64,000 nucleotides of DNA from Vicia villosa (lineage: Eukaryota > Streptophyta > Magnoliopsida > Fabales > Fabaceae), in the NCBI RefSeq assembly GCF_029867415.1, contig NC_081182.1, forward strand, positions 15,002,497 to 15,066,496, in the 5' to 3' direction. Made by a program: the position numbers and the translations under genes. How positions within the stretch are numbered: position 1 is the first letter of the stretch; the number at the start of each line of letters is the position of its first letter. The notes below the pieces were generated by a model. The model saw nothing but the letters and a program-made list of their open reading frames with translations. It was not told where the DNA came from and searched no databases. Of this stretch, positions 1 to 10,825 are shown piece after piece.

Positions 1-1
1 G

Positions 2-436
2 GCAGCTCATTTGCTTGTTGTGTTGATGCTGATATGTCTGCATTCAGAATCAATAGTGTCATTTCAACCAGAAAATTCCATCTGTTGCCAAGGTAATATT
101 AAAAACAACAGAAGCCACAGAAGAAGACAACAATATAGGAATCAAACAACACAATTTCCACTAAATTTCTAACCACCATCTAACAACATAAGTAACCAGG
201 TTATATATGATGATAAAAGGCTAGGAGCTTTAATAATTGAAGCAGTGCAATTAGTATCATCAAATCAATCAAGCACAACATTTGTAGACAACTCATCGAA
301 TGTATTTTACACTTCTCTCAATCGAGAAGAACTAAACGCTATAAAAGAGAGAGGGCGAGACCCTGCAGAGGATTTGAATAAGCTTATGAGAAGTCGGGGT
401 ATTTCGGTTGAAAAATTTCAGTTATTCATAGACTAA
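2..436 (+). CDS. possible last two exons of an unknown gene (partial)
   Basis: I do not recognise this protein. A frame open from base 2 can be joined from base 92 to base 246 through a phase-1 GT-AG intron (GT at 93-94, CAG at 243-245). The joined frame stays open to the TAA stop at 434-436, giving about 93 visible codons. The first part is hydrophobic (AAHLLVVLMLICLHSE). The second part is hydrophilic and ends in a charged stretch (EELNAIKERGRDPAEDLNKL). The 5' part of the gene would lie outside the window. The matching intron phase is the only positive evidence. It could equally be a chance frame, a captured fragment or transposon coding debris. Confidence 0.3.
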
Positions 437-1079
437 CACCGCTAAATTGTCTGGCACATGTTGTATGAATGCCAGACATCTACTCAAAGAGTGTTGTGTT
501 GTAGCAAAGAGAAAAAAAACAATTTCTTTGACACTTGTGTGACTTTTTGACACGTGTTGTACGGGTGTCATACAAATGCCCTTTGGACACGGAAACAAAC
601 AGAGGCCAACTTGTACGTAGAAAAGAAAGCAAGTAGTGTGTGCATGTGTATAGTAATATAGTTACACTGCAAATGAGGGTTGAGTGATATAGTCCAATAA
701 TTTTAGGTAAAGGGAGATCAAAGAACTTTTTGTCCAAAACACTAAAACGAGTATAGAGTGAATGGTCAATCTCAATCCTTCAAACTTAATACAAGACAAG
801 CATTATGTAACGATTGGTGTCAATTAATCAATTTAATTAACTCTATAAACCAAGTTAATAACTTACTTAAAAGACAATTATACTAAAGGATTGAGAGTCT
901 TAGACTGACCAAATGTCTAGCTGACAAAACCTTCTGCAAAGCCTTGACATCAGCTTGAAAACCAGAAGACACTTGTCAGCTCTGTCCAAAAACATAGGAT
1001 CAACATTAACATAACTAAAAAAGAGTGTCCTTTTCAAAATTTTGCAATAACAAAAAAACAATTGGGTTTGAGCAAAGTT
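437..1079. other. no gene seen
   Basis: AT-rich DNA with short spurious frames. An inverted motif pair around 444-475 (TGTCTGGCACATG and GAATGCCAGACAT) can form a small hairpin. Exons 3 onward of the adjacent proteasome fragment were looked for here on the minus strand and not found. Confidence 0.4.
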
Positions 1080-1332
1080 TTATATGGCGTACAGGTGGGA
1101 GATTTTGGAGTAATCGCGAGTGAGGATGTTGTAACCAGAGGACATTCTGGTATCTGCTGCAATAACACAGTAGTCTGATCCGGCAACGGCAACACAGGAT
1201 CTAGAAACAATAATGATAGTATTAAAAAGATAATAATTGTAAAATAGTTGATTAAACAACAGACAAGAGAATAGAGAGAGAGTACCCTCCATTGTTGTCA
1301 TATGGAGACCAATTCGCGTGTTCTTTAGTCAT
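1080..1332 (-). pseudogene. truncated 20S proteasome subunit beta type-1 (PBF1-like) fragment
   Basis: Only the N-terminus of the beta-1-type subunit of the 20S proteasome core is present. ATG is at 1332. Exon 1 (1332-1286) encodes [16 protein letters not shown]. An 85-bp intron (1285-1201; GT...CTAG, phase 2) follows. Exon 2 (from 1200) encodes [20 protein letters not shown] followed by [15 protein letters not shown], which I recognise from plant PBF1. A second donor-like site (CCT then GTACGC) sits where the next intron would be expected, but no further exon is found to the left and the frame stops at 1080. A functional protein of this family is over 200 residues; this is about 54 codons. 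It may be a recently truncated gene or a fragment captured by a transposon. Confidence 0.8.
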
Positions 1333-1969
1333 GCTTGATACCACTGGAAAACACAAGACCCAAAAATGTTAACAAGAATTCATTCATATCCAAAGAACAC
1401 AACCCAATTTCAATATTCTAATTGTGAAAACGAGAAAGTCGAACACAAACCAATTTCTACTTTTTAAGTGTGAAAACGAGAAAGTCTCACCGTGGCGGAG
1501 CAAGTCTTTGAATTGGTGGTCGGAAAGTCTCACCGTGGCGGGACAAGGGTTTCTATGTAGTTCCAAATTCTACTATTCGTTTCTTTCTTTCCTTACTGCT
1601 TTTTTTCTTCTTCTTCCTTTTTGGATATTGGGCCTTTATTTGGGGGTATAGGCCTTAAGGTTGACTGACAAGACATCGAGGTTAGCGAATTTCTTCACAA
1701 ATGTTTGTTTTTCTAGCGCAGCACACGAAAATATTTAAATACTCCTAAATTTTGGAGATATATTTTCGGAATGCACCAAGATGTAATAAACACAAACTTT
1801 CTTAGAGTTACATTTCTGATTTCAAATCGATAGTATATTTACGAAAAAATGCCTTACAGAATACACGAAAACAGAATTGAAATACACGAACTTCACAAAA
1901 TCAAAATACCACTGATATCATAAAATAAGCAATACATAGGAGATTTTAACATAGATCAAACATTACACT
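1333..1969. other. 5' flank of the proteasome fragment, with short direct repeats
   Basis: This looks like leader and promoter DNA of the PBF1 fragment. It has direct repeats: GTGAAAACGAGAAAGTC occurs near 1423 and again near 1471, and GTCTCACCGTGGCG occurs near 1486 and 1527. A polypyrimidine run occupies 1573-1625. I see no further gene between 1660 and 1969. Confidence 0.4.
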
Positions 1970-2280
1970 TCAATATCCAGGTGGACGTTGCAACATCTTG
2001 ATAATATCATCAACCGATCTCGAAATAGTCGCATTCAGCTTGATGGAAACTTTTTATTCTATATGGGTAAAAGTATTACACATAGCTCATAAATCAGCGC
2101 CCGTCTTCAGCTCAAGGTTGATGAACTCAAGCTTCCCTTCGTTGCCAATGGATGGCAAGCGGTACTCGATCTTCACAATTTTGCGATTGTCACCATATGG
2201 TAGAAGGTTTTGTAATATATATTGCAGATCTTCAAGAGCGGTGTACTCGTTGTTCTTAAATTGTCTGGATGTTCATTATG
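1970..2280 (-). pseudogene. small transposon-derived ORF with stops and frameshift
   Basis: Read on the minus strand, a frame of about 100 codons begins with FKNNEYTALEDLQYILQNLL and ends with SVDDIIKMLQRPPGY. It is broken by a TGA near 2085, a TAA near 2047 and a small deletion just after the ATG-like start near 2279. The pattern is characteristic of a short protein found in many legume transposon-rich loci, whose biochemical role I do not know. A TATA-like box lies about 45 bases upstream, and a palindromic GGAGATGCATCTCC motif lies at about 2425, the motif that also borders the PMD element at 23-31 kb. I infer that it is a decayed MULE-type cargo ORF. Confidence 0.5.
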
Positions 2281-2321
2281 GATTTTTGTGTTTTAGTATG
2301 AAACAATATGACAAGTGAGTT

Positions 2322-2329
2322 TATTTATA
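2322..2329 (-). promoter_or_regulatory. TATA-like box of the decayed small ORF
   Basis: TATAAATA on the minus strand, about 45 bases upstream of the inferred start of the broken ORF ending at 1970. Confidence 0.35.
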
Positions 2330-2396
2330 GTAATGGGGTGAGATATTATGGACCACACAAACCCTATCTACGGATAAAGAATGTAGCACAATGTAA

Positions 2397-2455
2397 CTCC
2401 GGAACCACCCTTATTTATTATGGAGATGCATCTCCGGAAACTTCCCTAATATTAA
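2397..2455. repeat. isolated copy of the GGAGATGCATCTCC palindrome
   Basis: An imperfect palindrome, GGAGATGCATCTCCGG, sits beside a second CTCCGGAA. It matches the subterminal palindromes of the PMD element at 23.3-31.5 kb, so a related element or its remnant probably existed here. Confidence 0.5.
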
Positions 2456-2755
2456 CAGAACAGAAACATATACAACTAATTATATTGAATGCTGGTATTT
2501 TTGGACAAACTAAAAAATGCTTATATTTACAGCATAATACATTAAAAAAATGTCATATACAATAAAATGATAAATAACTAATTAAATGATCCGAAATAAT
2601 TGTCGCCGGCCAAATCATTTACAGGTGGTACCCCTTTGACTTTTCCTTATTTTTCCTATTTCAATGTTGTTCAATTTGGTGAACTCTAGCATCCTTTTAA
2701 TAAATTGGTCCGTCCAAGTCTCAAATTGAATTCTATAATGATTCGCTCACTCTGA

Positions 2756-4632
2756 TTATGTAAGTGGTATAGGGAATCCCAATTTCAAATTCACTTGATG
2801 AAAATGCTGCGAATTTGAAACCCACCTAACACAGATGATACGATCATTGAAATTTGATGGTGGAGTAGTGCATAGTGGGAAATAAGTTTCCGAGAAACTG
2901 TATCTTGTAAGATTAATACACTCTCTCATACACATTTGGTTTAAGATGACACATCTCAAGGAAGCGCGTCCATTTTTCCACTGGTGCATGTCCATTGATG
3001 CAAGGTACAAGAGCGTGATAAATTTCTTCAGCTTTCTTTTTATTCTTGAGCACCCTGTGTATAATTCTCTATTGCTCCTCAACTATTTGATAAGAGTATC
3101 GCAGACAAGTTGGTGATCCTCTTATACTTTACCGAGCAAACAAAAAACAACCAGAAACCCACAATTACCGTCACCCCTGACATTGACGATCCGTTCAATA
3201 TAATTGTGCATAAAAATTGACATCTCCTTGATGAATGTATTTTGGGTGAAGGTGGTGGTTTGCTACTGCGGGTTCCTTTGAAAACACTTTTCTGAGATTT
3301 TGGAGTCGGTGAATCGAGAAAATTTTTGTCAACATGTTCAAAATATGATGGACTCCTCACTGTTAAATTGTCGTTCGATGTAGGTTTCACCTTCTTAGGT
3401 GCTTCTTTCATTTTTACCGGTTGAGAGGGTGGTTTCAAGTAGAGCTGTCAATATGGGCTACCCGACCCTAAACGGGTCGGCCCTAGCGGGCACTGGGCTT
3501 TTCAGGGCTGGGCCAAAAAGGCCCTGGATAATATCGGCTTGGGATTTACTACCCGAGTCCGACCCTAGATGGGTTTCGGGCTACCCGGTCCTAAATGGGC
3601 TTTTTTATTTAAAAAAATTAAAATAAAAACTCCATAATATTTATTATAAATAAAATTAAAAATTATTATGTTATTTTAAACATAATACATTTTTAAGTAC
3701 TATATTATCTCTTATAAATACTATAATGTGTTTCTAAATATAATATAGGTCTAAATTGTATAAAATAATACTTGAACATTTATTATAAGAGAAAAATTAA
3801 TATAATATGATGAAAAAATGTTGATTATATTAGTGTATAATATTTAAAAGAGAAAGATTGAATAAAATAGAGATAAAATTTAGTGAAGGGAGAAAAATCA
3901 ATATGCTACTTTGGAGTAAGATAATATAAATATTAATATATTTTTTTAAAATTTATAATTATGCGGGCCTGATGGGCTACCCACGTCCCACGGCCCATAT
4001 GGGCTAGCCCTAATGTGTAGCGGGCTTTTAAGGGCTGGGCTAAAAAGGCCCTGAAAAATATGGGCTCTAATTTTAAGGCTCAAGCCCTATGATTTTTTGG
4101 GCCTGACGGGCCGGCCCCTATGGGCTAGCCCATTTTAACAGCTCTAGTTTCAAGTGTGTGGTCTTCGGGAATGTAATCTCCCTCAATTGCTCTTTGATGT
4201 GGAGTTTTGTGGGGCTTTCAAAAATATTTCTTGTATCGTTTCCCATTATGTCAGGATGCAGATATTCGATTTGATGTCTAACACCGTCATCTTCAAAACT
4301 GAGCCTCTTCCAGTGACTGCATACCTTGTCCATTCTTATTGGGTAATCAAGTTTCACTTTTTTAGATATGACACAAGAAATGAGAGACCATATATTTTCA
4401 CAAGTGTGCAACCACACTTTGAGCTATCAGAACCTACATTAGAAGCTCGTTTGACTTCGTGAAAAATATAATTTAGAGCTGATCGAGATATGTTGCTGAC
4501 CAACTGAGAATATAGAGTGTTGTCTTTGAATCTGTGTTCCAACACTGTGATATTACGACTAAATGATGTTTCTATCTCATTATACTGGTTAGTATCATTT
4601 GGTTCACAGATGCCTAATCCGCACACAAACAC
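2756..4632 (-). pseudogene. MULE/FAR1-like transposase C-terminus with SWIM and OTU-type domains, broken
   Basis: Three consecutive minus-strand frames belong to one Mutator-like/FAR1-type transposase of the legume form with a C-terminal OTU-like cysteine-protease domain. From N to C: EVKRASNVGSDSSKCGCTLV, a decayed SWIM-type zinc motif (about 4440); SHWKRLSFEDDGVRHQIEYL (about 4330); a basic linker with PPSQPVKMKEAPKKVKP (about 3430); SPSYFEHVDKNF; then ERIVNVRGDGNCGF, the OTU active-site motif GDGNC (about 3190); and INLTRYSFSETYFPL (about 2910). The SWIM region, the sequence after GDGNC and the linker carry stops and frameshifts, and the N-terminal catalytic half is missing. The coding sequence is also split at 3440-4146 by a hAT MITE: the frame ending in TTHLK before it resumes as PPSQPVK after it. 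Certainly inactive. Confidence 0.75.
3440..4146. mobile_element. non-autonomous hAT-type MITE, 707 bp
   Basis: The terminal inverted repeats are TAGAGCTGTCAATATGGGCTA on the left and, inverted, TAGAGCTGTTAAAATGGGCTA on the right. They are flanked by an exact 8-bp target duplication, GTTTCAAG (3432-3439 and 4147-4154), the length typical of hAT transposases. Subterminal DNA is rich in GGGCCT/GGGCTA words and the core is very AT-rich. There is no coding capacity. It sits inside the MULE-OTU pseudogene and so is younger than it. Confidence 0.9.
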
Positions 4633-5675
4633 CCTTTCTATTTCTCAACAAACTCTTCAAACAAGCAGGAACAGACTCAACTTGGTTTGTTGTTGTAGAT
4701 TTCAAAAATGTTAAGAAATGAGAGAGTTATGATGTTGTGACCAAGTGACTTGCCATACTTGTTTTTAGGCCAACCAAACATGTGCCAACTTGTAATTTTT
4801 GCTATTTCTTTGCATTCAATGGCCCAATAATGAACACTTGAATGTCAAATAGAGAAATCTTGATTGTCCCCTTGAAATACTTTGATGATAGCTTGAGAAT
4901 TTGATGGAGATGGCATGGAAATGAACATATGAACTACACTTGAATCATCTTAGAGATCATGCACCAAATTTGAACTTCTCTTTATCAAATGATGTCGAAT
5001 GAAGCTTGGCATGAATATGACCTAAGATTGTAGGTCATGCTTTAAAGTAAAAAGTCCTTTGGACCACTTGTTGACCAAAGTTTGACTTTGTGGACCAAAA
5101 GCCTAATTTAGAATCAAGCTTGATCTTTTGATATCTTCAACCACAAACCAAGTAATCTTGAATCTCACGTCATTCTTGATCATTGAATAAGATCTTATTA
5201 GGCATTAAACACTCTTTTGATTCTTTGATTGCAAACCCTATCTTGTACAATAAAAAAAGAGCAACACATATTTTTGTATATTGAATAAGGTTAGTAAAAG
5301 TTAAAATGTAAGTAATCATAGATGCAAAAAGAAACACAATGCTTGGTGATCTCTCACTAGAGACAAACCAAAGGGTTAAGGGTTAGGAGGATGCCATGCT
5401 TGTGATCTTTGATTAATAGATGCAAATAATATGATAGGTGGAATATTAGGGGGTAAAAATTAGGATATGACAGTATGGACTAGGCTTTTTTTAACAAATT
5501 TGCATCAAACTCTCCATTCTTCTCCGACTGGCATCAGAACTCTATCATGTGGCTTAATGAATAACGGTTCAATTGGTCTGACCTACTCTAGTGATACTAA
5601 TGATATTTTGTGTTGGTAGTGGTTCTTCTAATCAATTGATGGTGAATATTTTTTTATAGTAAACATAAACATTCA
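4633..5675. other. unclassified AT-rich spacer
   Basis: No frame I can support. The 5020-5240 part reads like decayed LTR-retrotransposon non-coding sequence (repeated TTTGACTTTGTGGACC-like words), but no termini are visible. Confidence 0.35.
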
Positions 5676-6600
5676 TTAGATGAAAAAGAAAGAGTACAAG
5701 CATAGTGAAAGACAACGTGTAAGGGCATTTCCCATCCACATTTTAAAACTAACACTAGTAAATAAGCCAATCAGAATTTGGACAACAAACAATTTTGAGA
5801 AGTTAATAAACAGTGGAGCATTACAAATCCAATTTCTTGATCCAAGCAACCCTTCAAATATCTTCCACAAAAGATAAAGGAGTTTGGGAACCAGAATCTT
5901 TAAATCTATCCAGTTACAAATTATTTCTTTGACTTTATCACGCACAGTTCGATTATACAGGTTCTCTAACTTGAAAAAACTCACCATCTTTGAAAGAAGC
6001 ATTTGTTGAGTGGAAGAAAGAGTCTGGCTTGTAATGACCACACTTAGAGTTTTACTCAAAAACACGTTGTCTCCATCCAAAACTCTTTGGGGCATTTCAA
6101 CAAACATCTTGAATACACACTTAAAATAGACTAAACAACATAACATTCAACACTGAAACAGACAGAAAACCAGAATAACAATAAACAGAGAAACAATAAT
6201 TAATACCCAAACACCATTTCTTGTTGATATCGAAGCTTCTCGTGGCGGCGGTTCTGGTGGAGGTCGTTTGCCGTGGTTGCTGTTCCAAATCTTTGGCCCC
6301 ATGGTTGGTGAAGCTGGACTTGGATTTGCGGCTGCGAACACCTGATGGTTGTTGACGGAGAGGAAAGAAACCATGGTAGATGTTGAAGGAAGGATATGGC
6401 AAAAAACCATTAGAGAAGAATAGTTCAAAGGAAAGGAAGTGAGAGATGGAAAACCCACAAAGGGAGAGAAACCTCCAATAGGGAGGATGGAGCCTCCATG
6501 ATAAAGGAGAGAAGCTCCGAAATCGGAGAGGGGATGGTGGCGGCTCTGTGATAGCACAAAGTAAAACCCTAGTTTTAGAGAGAGGGTAAAACTTCTCTCT
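5676..6600 (-). CDS. possible gene of unknown function, structure unresolved
   Basis: I do not recognise this. On the minus strand a frame opens at 6557 (or internally near 6374) and encodes a proline-rich stretch (GKRPPPEPPPREASIS) before running into an intron-like hydrophobic segment with a donor GTGTTTGGG near 6210. A second exon-like block at 6095-5985 begins MFVEMPQRVLDGDNVFLSK and ends at a GTGAG donor. A telobox-like AAACCCTAG, usual in plant 5' leaders, and paired GAGAGAGAG tracts lie at 6565-6600. These hint at a real or recently dead multi-exon gene, but neither the domain nor the exon chain could be fixed by eye. Confidence 0.25.
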
Positions 6601-7240
6601 CTAAAACGCCTAGTTCATTTTCTACTAGATGTTGCTTTAATGCTTGCATTCTTTATTGGGTTGGTGCCTTCTTTTTAATGCTTGCATTCTCATTTATAAA
6701 AATATTCGTTTTTTATTATATTATTTTCAATATTTATTGGTGTTTAATTTCTCAAAAAATATTTAATATGATTAAGTGATTTTAAAAAAAATATTTTAAC
6801 TATGAAATTTTAAAAATTTATATTAAGCTTATTGTAAATGTTTTCATTCCATTGTCAACAGTATTACAAGATTTTAAATTTTAATTAACTTTTTAGTCGT
6901 CAATAATTTTGTTGTGATTGTTTTTATTATAAATTTAAATTAGTATATTGTAATTTAAACATTACTATATATGTGCTAATGATTTTTAGTGACCCATTTT
7001 TGAAATATTAACTTTAATTTTTTAAAAATAAATTATAATTAATGTATCAAAATCTTAATTTTACATTTATTATATTATTTTTAAAAAATATATTTAAACT
7101 TTATCAAAAAAATTATGCGTGTTGTTCTTCGATTAAAAGTAATATATGAATGATAATATTAAAATAATTTAATAAAATAGAAGTAATTATAGTATTAAAT
7201 TAATATTATAGAATAGTTAAATTTTGTAACACTCCGTGCA
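6601..7240. other. very AT-rich spacer, no gene
   Basis: Poly-A/T and TTTAAA-rich DNA without meaningful frames. It ends in TGTAACACTCCG, which resembles the start of a chromovirus-type LTR. Confidence 0.4.
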
Positions 7241-7763
7241 TAGGGGTGAAAATAGGCTAGGCTAGGCCAGACTTTAGAAGGCCTAAGCCTGACCTACGAT
7301 AAATTTAAAAGGCCAAAGTCTGGCCTATGGCCTATCATAGACTCAGATTTTTGGTCTGGCCTGACCTTTTTAAAAGTCTGGTCTGACCTGAAAGCCTATT
7401 TAAAAGCCTGTATCTCATTAAAACTTTCAATTAATTCATTTTACTTAAGAAGCCTTATAGGTCAGTATATACGCATATATATAAGTCGACCTATTTAGCC
7501 TTTGTTCTAATATATATGCATATACGGGCTAGCCTATTTAGCGTTTTTTTCTAATATATATGCATACATGAGCCAATCTATTTAGCATATCTCTAATATA
7601 TATGAAAATATTGGCCGGCCTATAGGACTTCATAGGGTTTTTTAATAGCATAAGCCTGACCTATTTAATAAAACAGACTTTTAAAAAAGCCTAAGCCTGA
7701 CCTAGTCTTAAGTTGGCTAGGTTATAGGCCGATGTAGGCCGACCTAGCCTATTCTCACCCCTA
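7241..7763. mobile_element. non-autonomous hAT-type MITE, 523 bp
   Basis: Terminal inverted repeats are TAGGGGTGAAAATAGGCTAG on the left and the complement of CTAGCCTATTCTCACCCCTA on the right. The flanking 8-mers TCCGTGCA (7233-7240) and CCCGTACA (7764-7771) agree at six of eight positions, consistent with an aged 8-bp hAT target duplication. Internally it is built of GGCCT/AGGCC words. Non-coding. Confidence 0.8.
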
Positions 7764-8572
7764 CCCGTACATACACGTCTAGAATAATATGTAGCGATGT
7801 TATAACTGGTACATAGAAACATACATAAGTTGGAAAAGAAAAGAAAATAAAATCGTATACAAAACAACTCCTGCTACAAAAATGTATACATCACACTTGT
7901 CCATAACACTACACAGCGGAAAGGCATCGTCTAGAGAGGTCATCCTGTCATCTGCTTGTCCACTGTCTTCAACAAGAATCATCTAAAAATTCATCTACAA
8001 CAACCTGTTCCTGAAAAAATTAAGAGGATTGGGGTGAGATTACTAAATCTTAGTGAGTCTCCATATCTTATGGGTTCACTCGGTTCTGCAAGGTACATGC
8101 AATCAAACAGATCCGCCGTGGATCTGGGTTTTTCCTCATGGTCGGGTACAAATACACAAAAGGGAAATATCACCATTAGATGTCCCATAACTAACCGATG
8201 TGATAGCAGCAAGTACACAATCAAACACACAAGTATGCATACTCGTATCCATATACGGGGAATCCAGGAGCACGTTAATGCCTCTATGTCGGTCATATAA
8301 TCACACCCTCGATGGGTTATCCCCCATGCCTAATGTCAAGAGACTTGCACACGCACACCGCAAGTGAATCAGATATGTCCTACATGGAAATCTATCTTTG
8401 ACAAGTTACAACGGTGACATTGCCAATGTGGCGTCACGACCCCGTCAATCACCATACGCAGATGTGATCGCCATAGTGGAAAATACGCCATCAAGACTAC
8501 ATGGGCCCACTAGGTGAAAGCCTAGTGGCATTGCCTACGTGGCACTACTAGAGATGAGTTAATCCGCTACGA

Positions 8573-10335
8573 TAGGGGTGGACAACGGGCCGAGTTGGGC
8601 GGGTTAAAACCTAGCCCAACCCGCGGATGCATTAATATCGCCCATTTCCGCCCAATTTTAACTTCGATTTAGACGGATTGGGTATAAATGGGTTGCGGGT
8701 TAAAACGGACGGGTTAATCGATTTATTGGGTTGATAATATTTAAAGGTTCAATAAAAATTTACAACTTTTTCTTAAAATGTACAGTTATTACATCATATA
8801 ATTTTCAAATTCAATAATGGACCAAACATTAAACTTGGACCAACAAAATCTACATTTTCCTACTTCAACATTTCCTCTGCTATTCCATCAGCATTTTAAC
8901 ATTTCCAGGACTTGCAATTGTATCTCCACTAGGTCCACATTGTCCTATACTTAAACTGTTTTCCTGTCACTACAATATTGAAGTTAATTTTTTCCAATAT
9001 ACTACTCAAAATGAAATACAAATAGATCAAATAATATACTTTTAATATATAAACCAGGTATTCTAATATAACTTAGGTGTGATAGTTATAGAATGTATTC
9101 GAATAGAACTAGGTATGATAGTTTATCAAAATTAACTAGACCACATGATCACTACAAGTTACCTAGAGAAAAACTAGCTATAACATCTAAGTTACAATTT
9201 GTTTTAGTCCAGAATAATAACAGATAAATTGGGCAAACTGCTAACATGTTTATGAGGCACATCCTTTACTCTCTTGCTGGTATGAAATTGACTTAATTTA
9301 ATTTTCTCTATCTTTTATCAATTCACATCAACCAAAAACGATAACAACCAAATAATCATATGGTAATTTGAATTTTAACAGCATTTAAGCATATGATCAT
9401 ACCTGAATTCAAACGTAATTAGTACTCCGGCAACGACCGAACACCGTGGCGACCACAATCAACCTTAACATTATTAAGGAAAAAACCAAATATATTTTAG
9501 GCAATTAGTGATAAAGCAAAGCAAATTAGGTGAAGGCATTGAAGAATCTGTTTACTAAAAAAACTTATTGAACTTGAAAATCAGTTTTAAATGTCTAAAG
9601 AATTTACATGTTAAAGAAAACATTACTTAGAAACTTCATCTGTTTAACATATTTTTAGTAACTTCATCCTTTACTTGAGAAGATTCTGCATAAAATGGAA
9701 GAACATATTTTCTTAATAATATGATAAAGAGTTTGTGATCCAAATTTAAAAAAAAAAAATAATCAATCTCTTGCAGAAGCTGCTATTACTTAAAAGTTTC
9801 AGAAAATGACATAGGAAATATGAAGGAGTTCTTACAGATAGCAACAATGACCCAAGTTTGTGAAAAACAAATAAACGATGAAAAAAATCCACATTCATTT
9901 TATATATAATTTTCAGAGCAACAGGTTCATCCTCATACATACCATGGTAAAGCCTACCGTGAGCTCCATAAGCAAACCTAAGACCAACAAAGAGCTTACA
10001 AAGGTGAACAAATTCATTTTGATATGCGACTGCAGACACGTTCACTTGCGGCGGAGTTGTGCAAGGGTTTTTCTTCGTTTATGTTTATGTGGGAGAAATG
10101 AGGATTGAAACATACATATAATAAAACGGCTGCGTATTAGTAATTATGTTCAACTGGATCGGGCGGTTATGGGTACCGCCAGTTGTTTCTCCGTGAACTG
10201 AACCGCCCGTTATGATCCGCCACAGACCGCACTGTGTGGCCCGCCAAACTGCTTGACCGTTTGAAACTGTATTTTTCGGTTTTTTCTTTCGGTTTTTATG
10301 GACTGGGTCGGTTTACAGTTCCTTGTCCAACCCTA
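8573..10335. mobile_element. hAT-type non-autonomous element, 1763 bp, carrying a kinase gene fragment
   Basis: The left end TAGGGGTGGACAACGGGC pairs, inverted, with the right end (inverted: TAGGGTTGGACAAGGAAC). The flanking 8-mers CGCTACGA (8565-8572) and CGATATGA (10336-10343) match at six of eight positions, as expected for an old 8-bp hAT target duplication. The ends are rich in GGGCGGGTT/CCGCCCG words. The interior has no transposase but contains a minus-strand Raf-like kinase exon (9906-10045), so this looks like gene capture by a hAT-type element. Confidence 0.65.
9906..10045 (-). pseudogene. Raf-like (HT1-type) MAPKKK kinase exon fragment
   Basis: The minus-strand frame reads LCKLFVGLRFAYGAHGRLYH and continues GMYEDEPVALKII. 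This is the start of the kinase domain of plant Raf-like kinases: a glycine-rich-loop variant (FAYGAHGRLYHG) followed by the VALK motif with the ATP-binding lysine. After II the frame enters AT-rich sequence, as at an exon boundary. The rest of the kinase (HRD and DFG motifs) is absent from the region. It lies inside the hAT-type element at 8573-10335 and cannot make an active kinase. Confidence 0.75.
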
Positions 10336-10370
10336 CGATATGATATTGCTTAAGTGGCATCGCAACCCCA

Positions 10371-10825
10371 TCATACCAAGCACGTCGATGCTTTCATAAT
10401 GCCAGCGTAGAAACGCCCTTACGGACCCTCGTCGGGACATCGCAATGGTAGCTCAGGTGTCACTACGCCAAACAAGACCTTATACATCACTTATTGAGAA
10501 GCGCTGGCTAATGTGGCCCTGTACCAACACTTTTGTAAAGCGCTTTCTAAAGCAACCCCTTTAGCAGCGCTTTTAAGAAGCGTTGTCTAAGGCAGCCCCT
10601 TTACCAGCGCTTTTCCTTATTTTTGTATACAGTTTTTGTGTGTTATTTTTTATTTCACTTATAGCAGCGCTTTTGTATAAAAGCGCTGTCTAATGTGGGC
10701 TGTCTAAAAGCCTTTTTGGGCGTAGTGTGTGTACAATATACCAAGAACGTCGATGCTTTCATAATCCCAACGCGGAAACGCCCTTACGGACCCACGCCAG
10801 GTTATCGCAATGGTAGCTCAAAGAA
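10371..10825. repeat. about 85-bp direct duplication flanking the CACTA mini-element
   Basis: The block starting ATACCAAGCACGTCGATGCT at about 10374 and ending at CGCAATGGTAGCTCA is repeated from about 10737 to 10820 with a few substitutions. The two copies lie either side of the 267-bp CACTA mini-element. Confidence 0.7.
10461..10727. mobile_element. CACTA (En/Spm) mini-element, 267 bp
   Basis: It begins CACTACGCCAAAC and ends in the inverse, TTTTTGGGCGTAGTG. A 3-bp target duplication TGT lies at 10458-10460 and 10728-10730, as CACTA transposases make. Subterminal words AGCGCTTT/AAGCGCTG recur at least six times. No coding capacity. Confidence 0.88.

Noticed and set aside
1384..1651. Open frames on both strands around 1.4-1.65 kb
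   Set aside because: They follow from short direct repeats and pyrimidine tracts; no protein pattern, and they lie in the leader of the PBF1 fragment.
7800..8300. Frames of 60-114 codons at 7.8-8.3 kb
   Set aside because: They overlap on opposite strands in LTR-like repeat DNA and show no domain.
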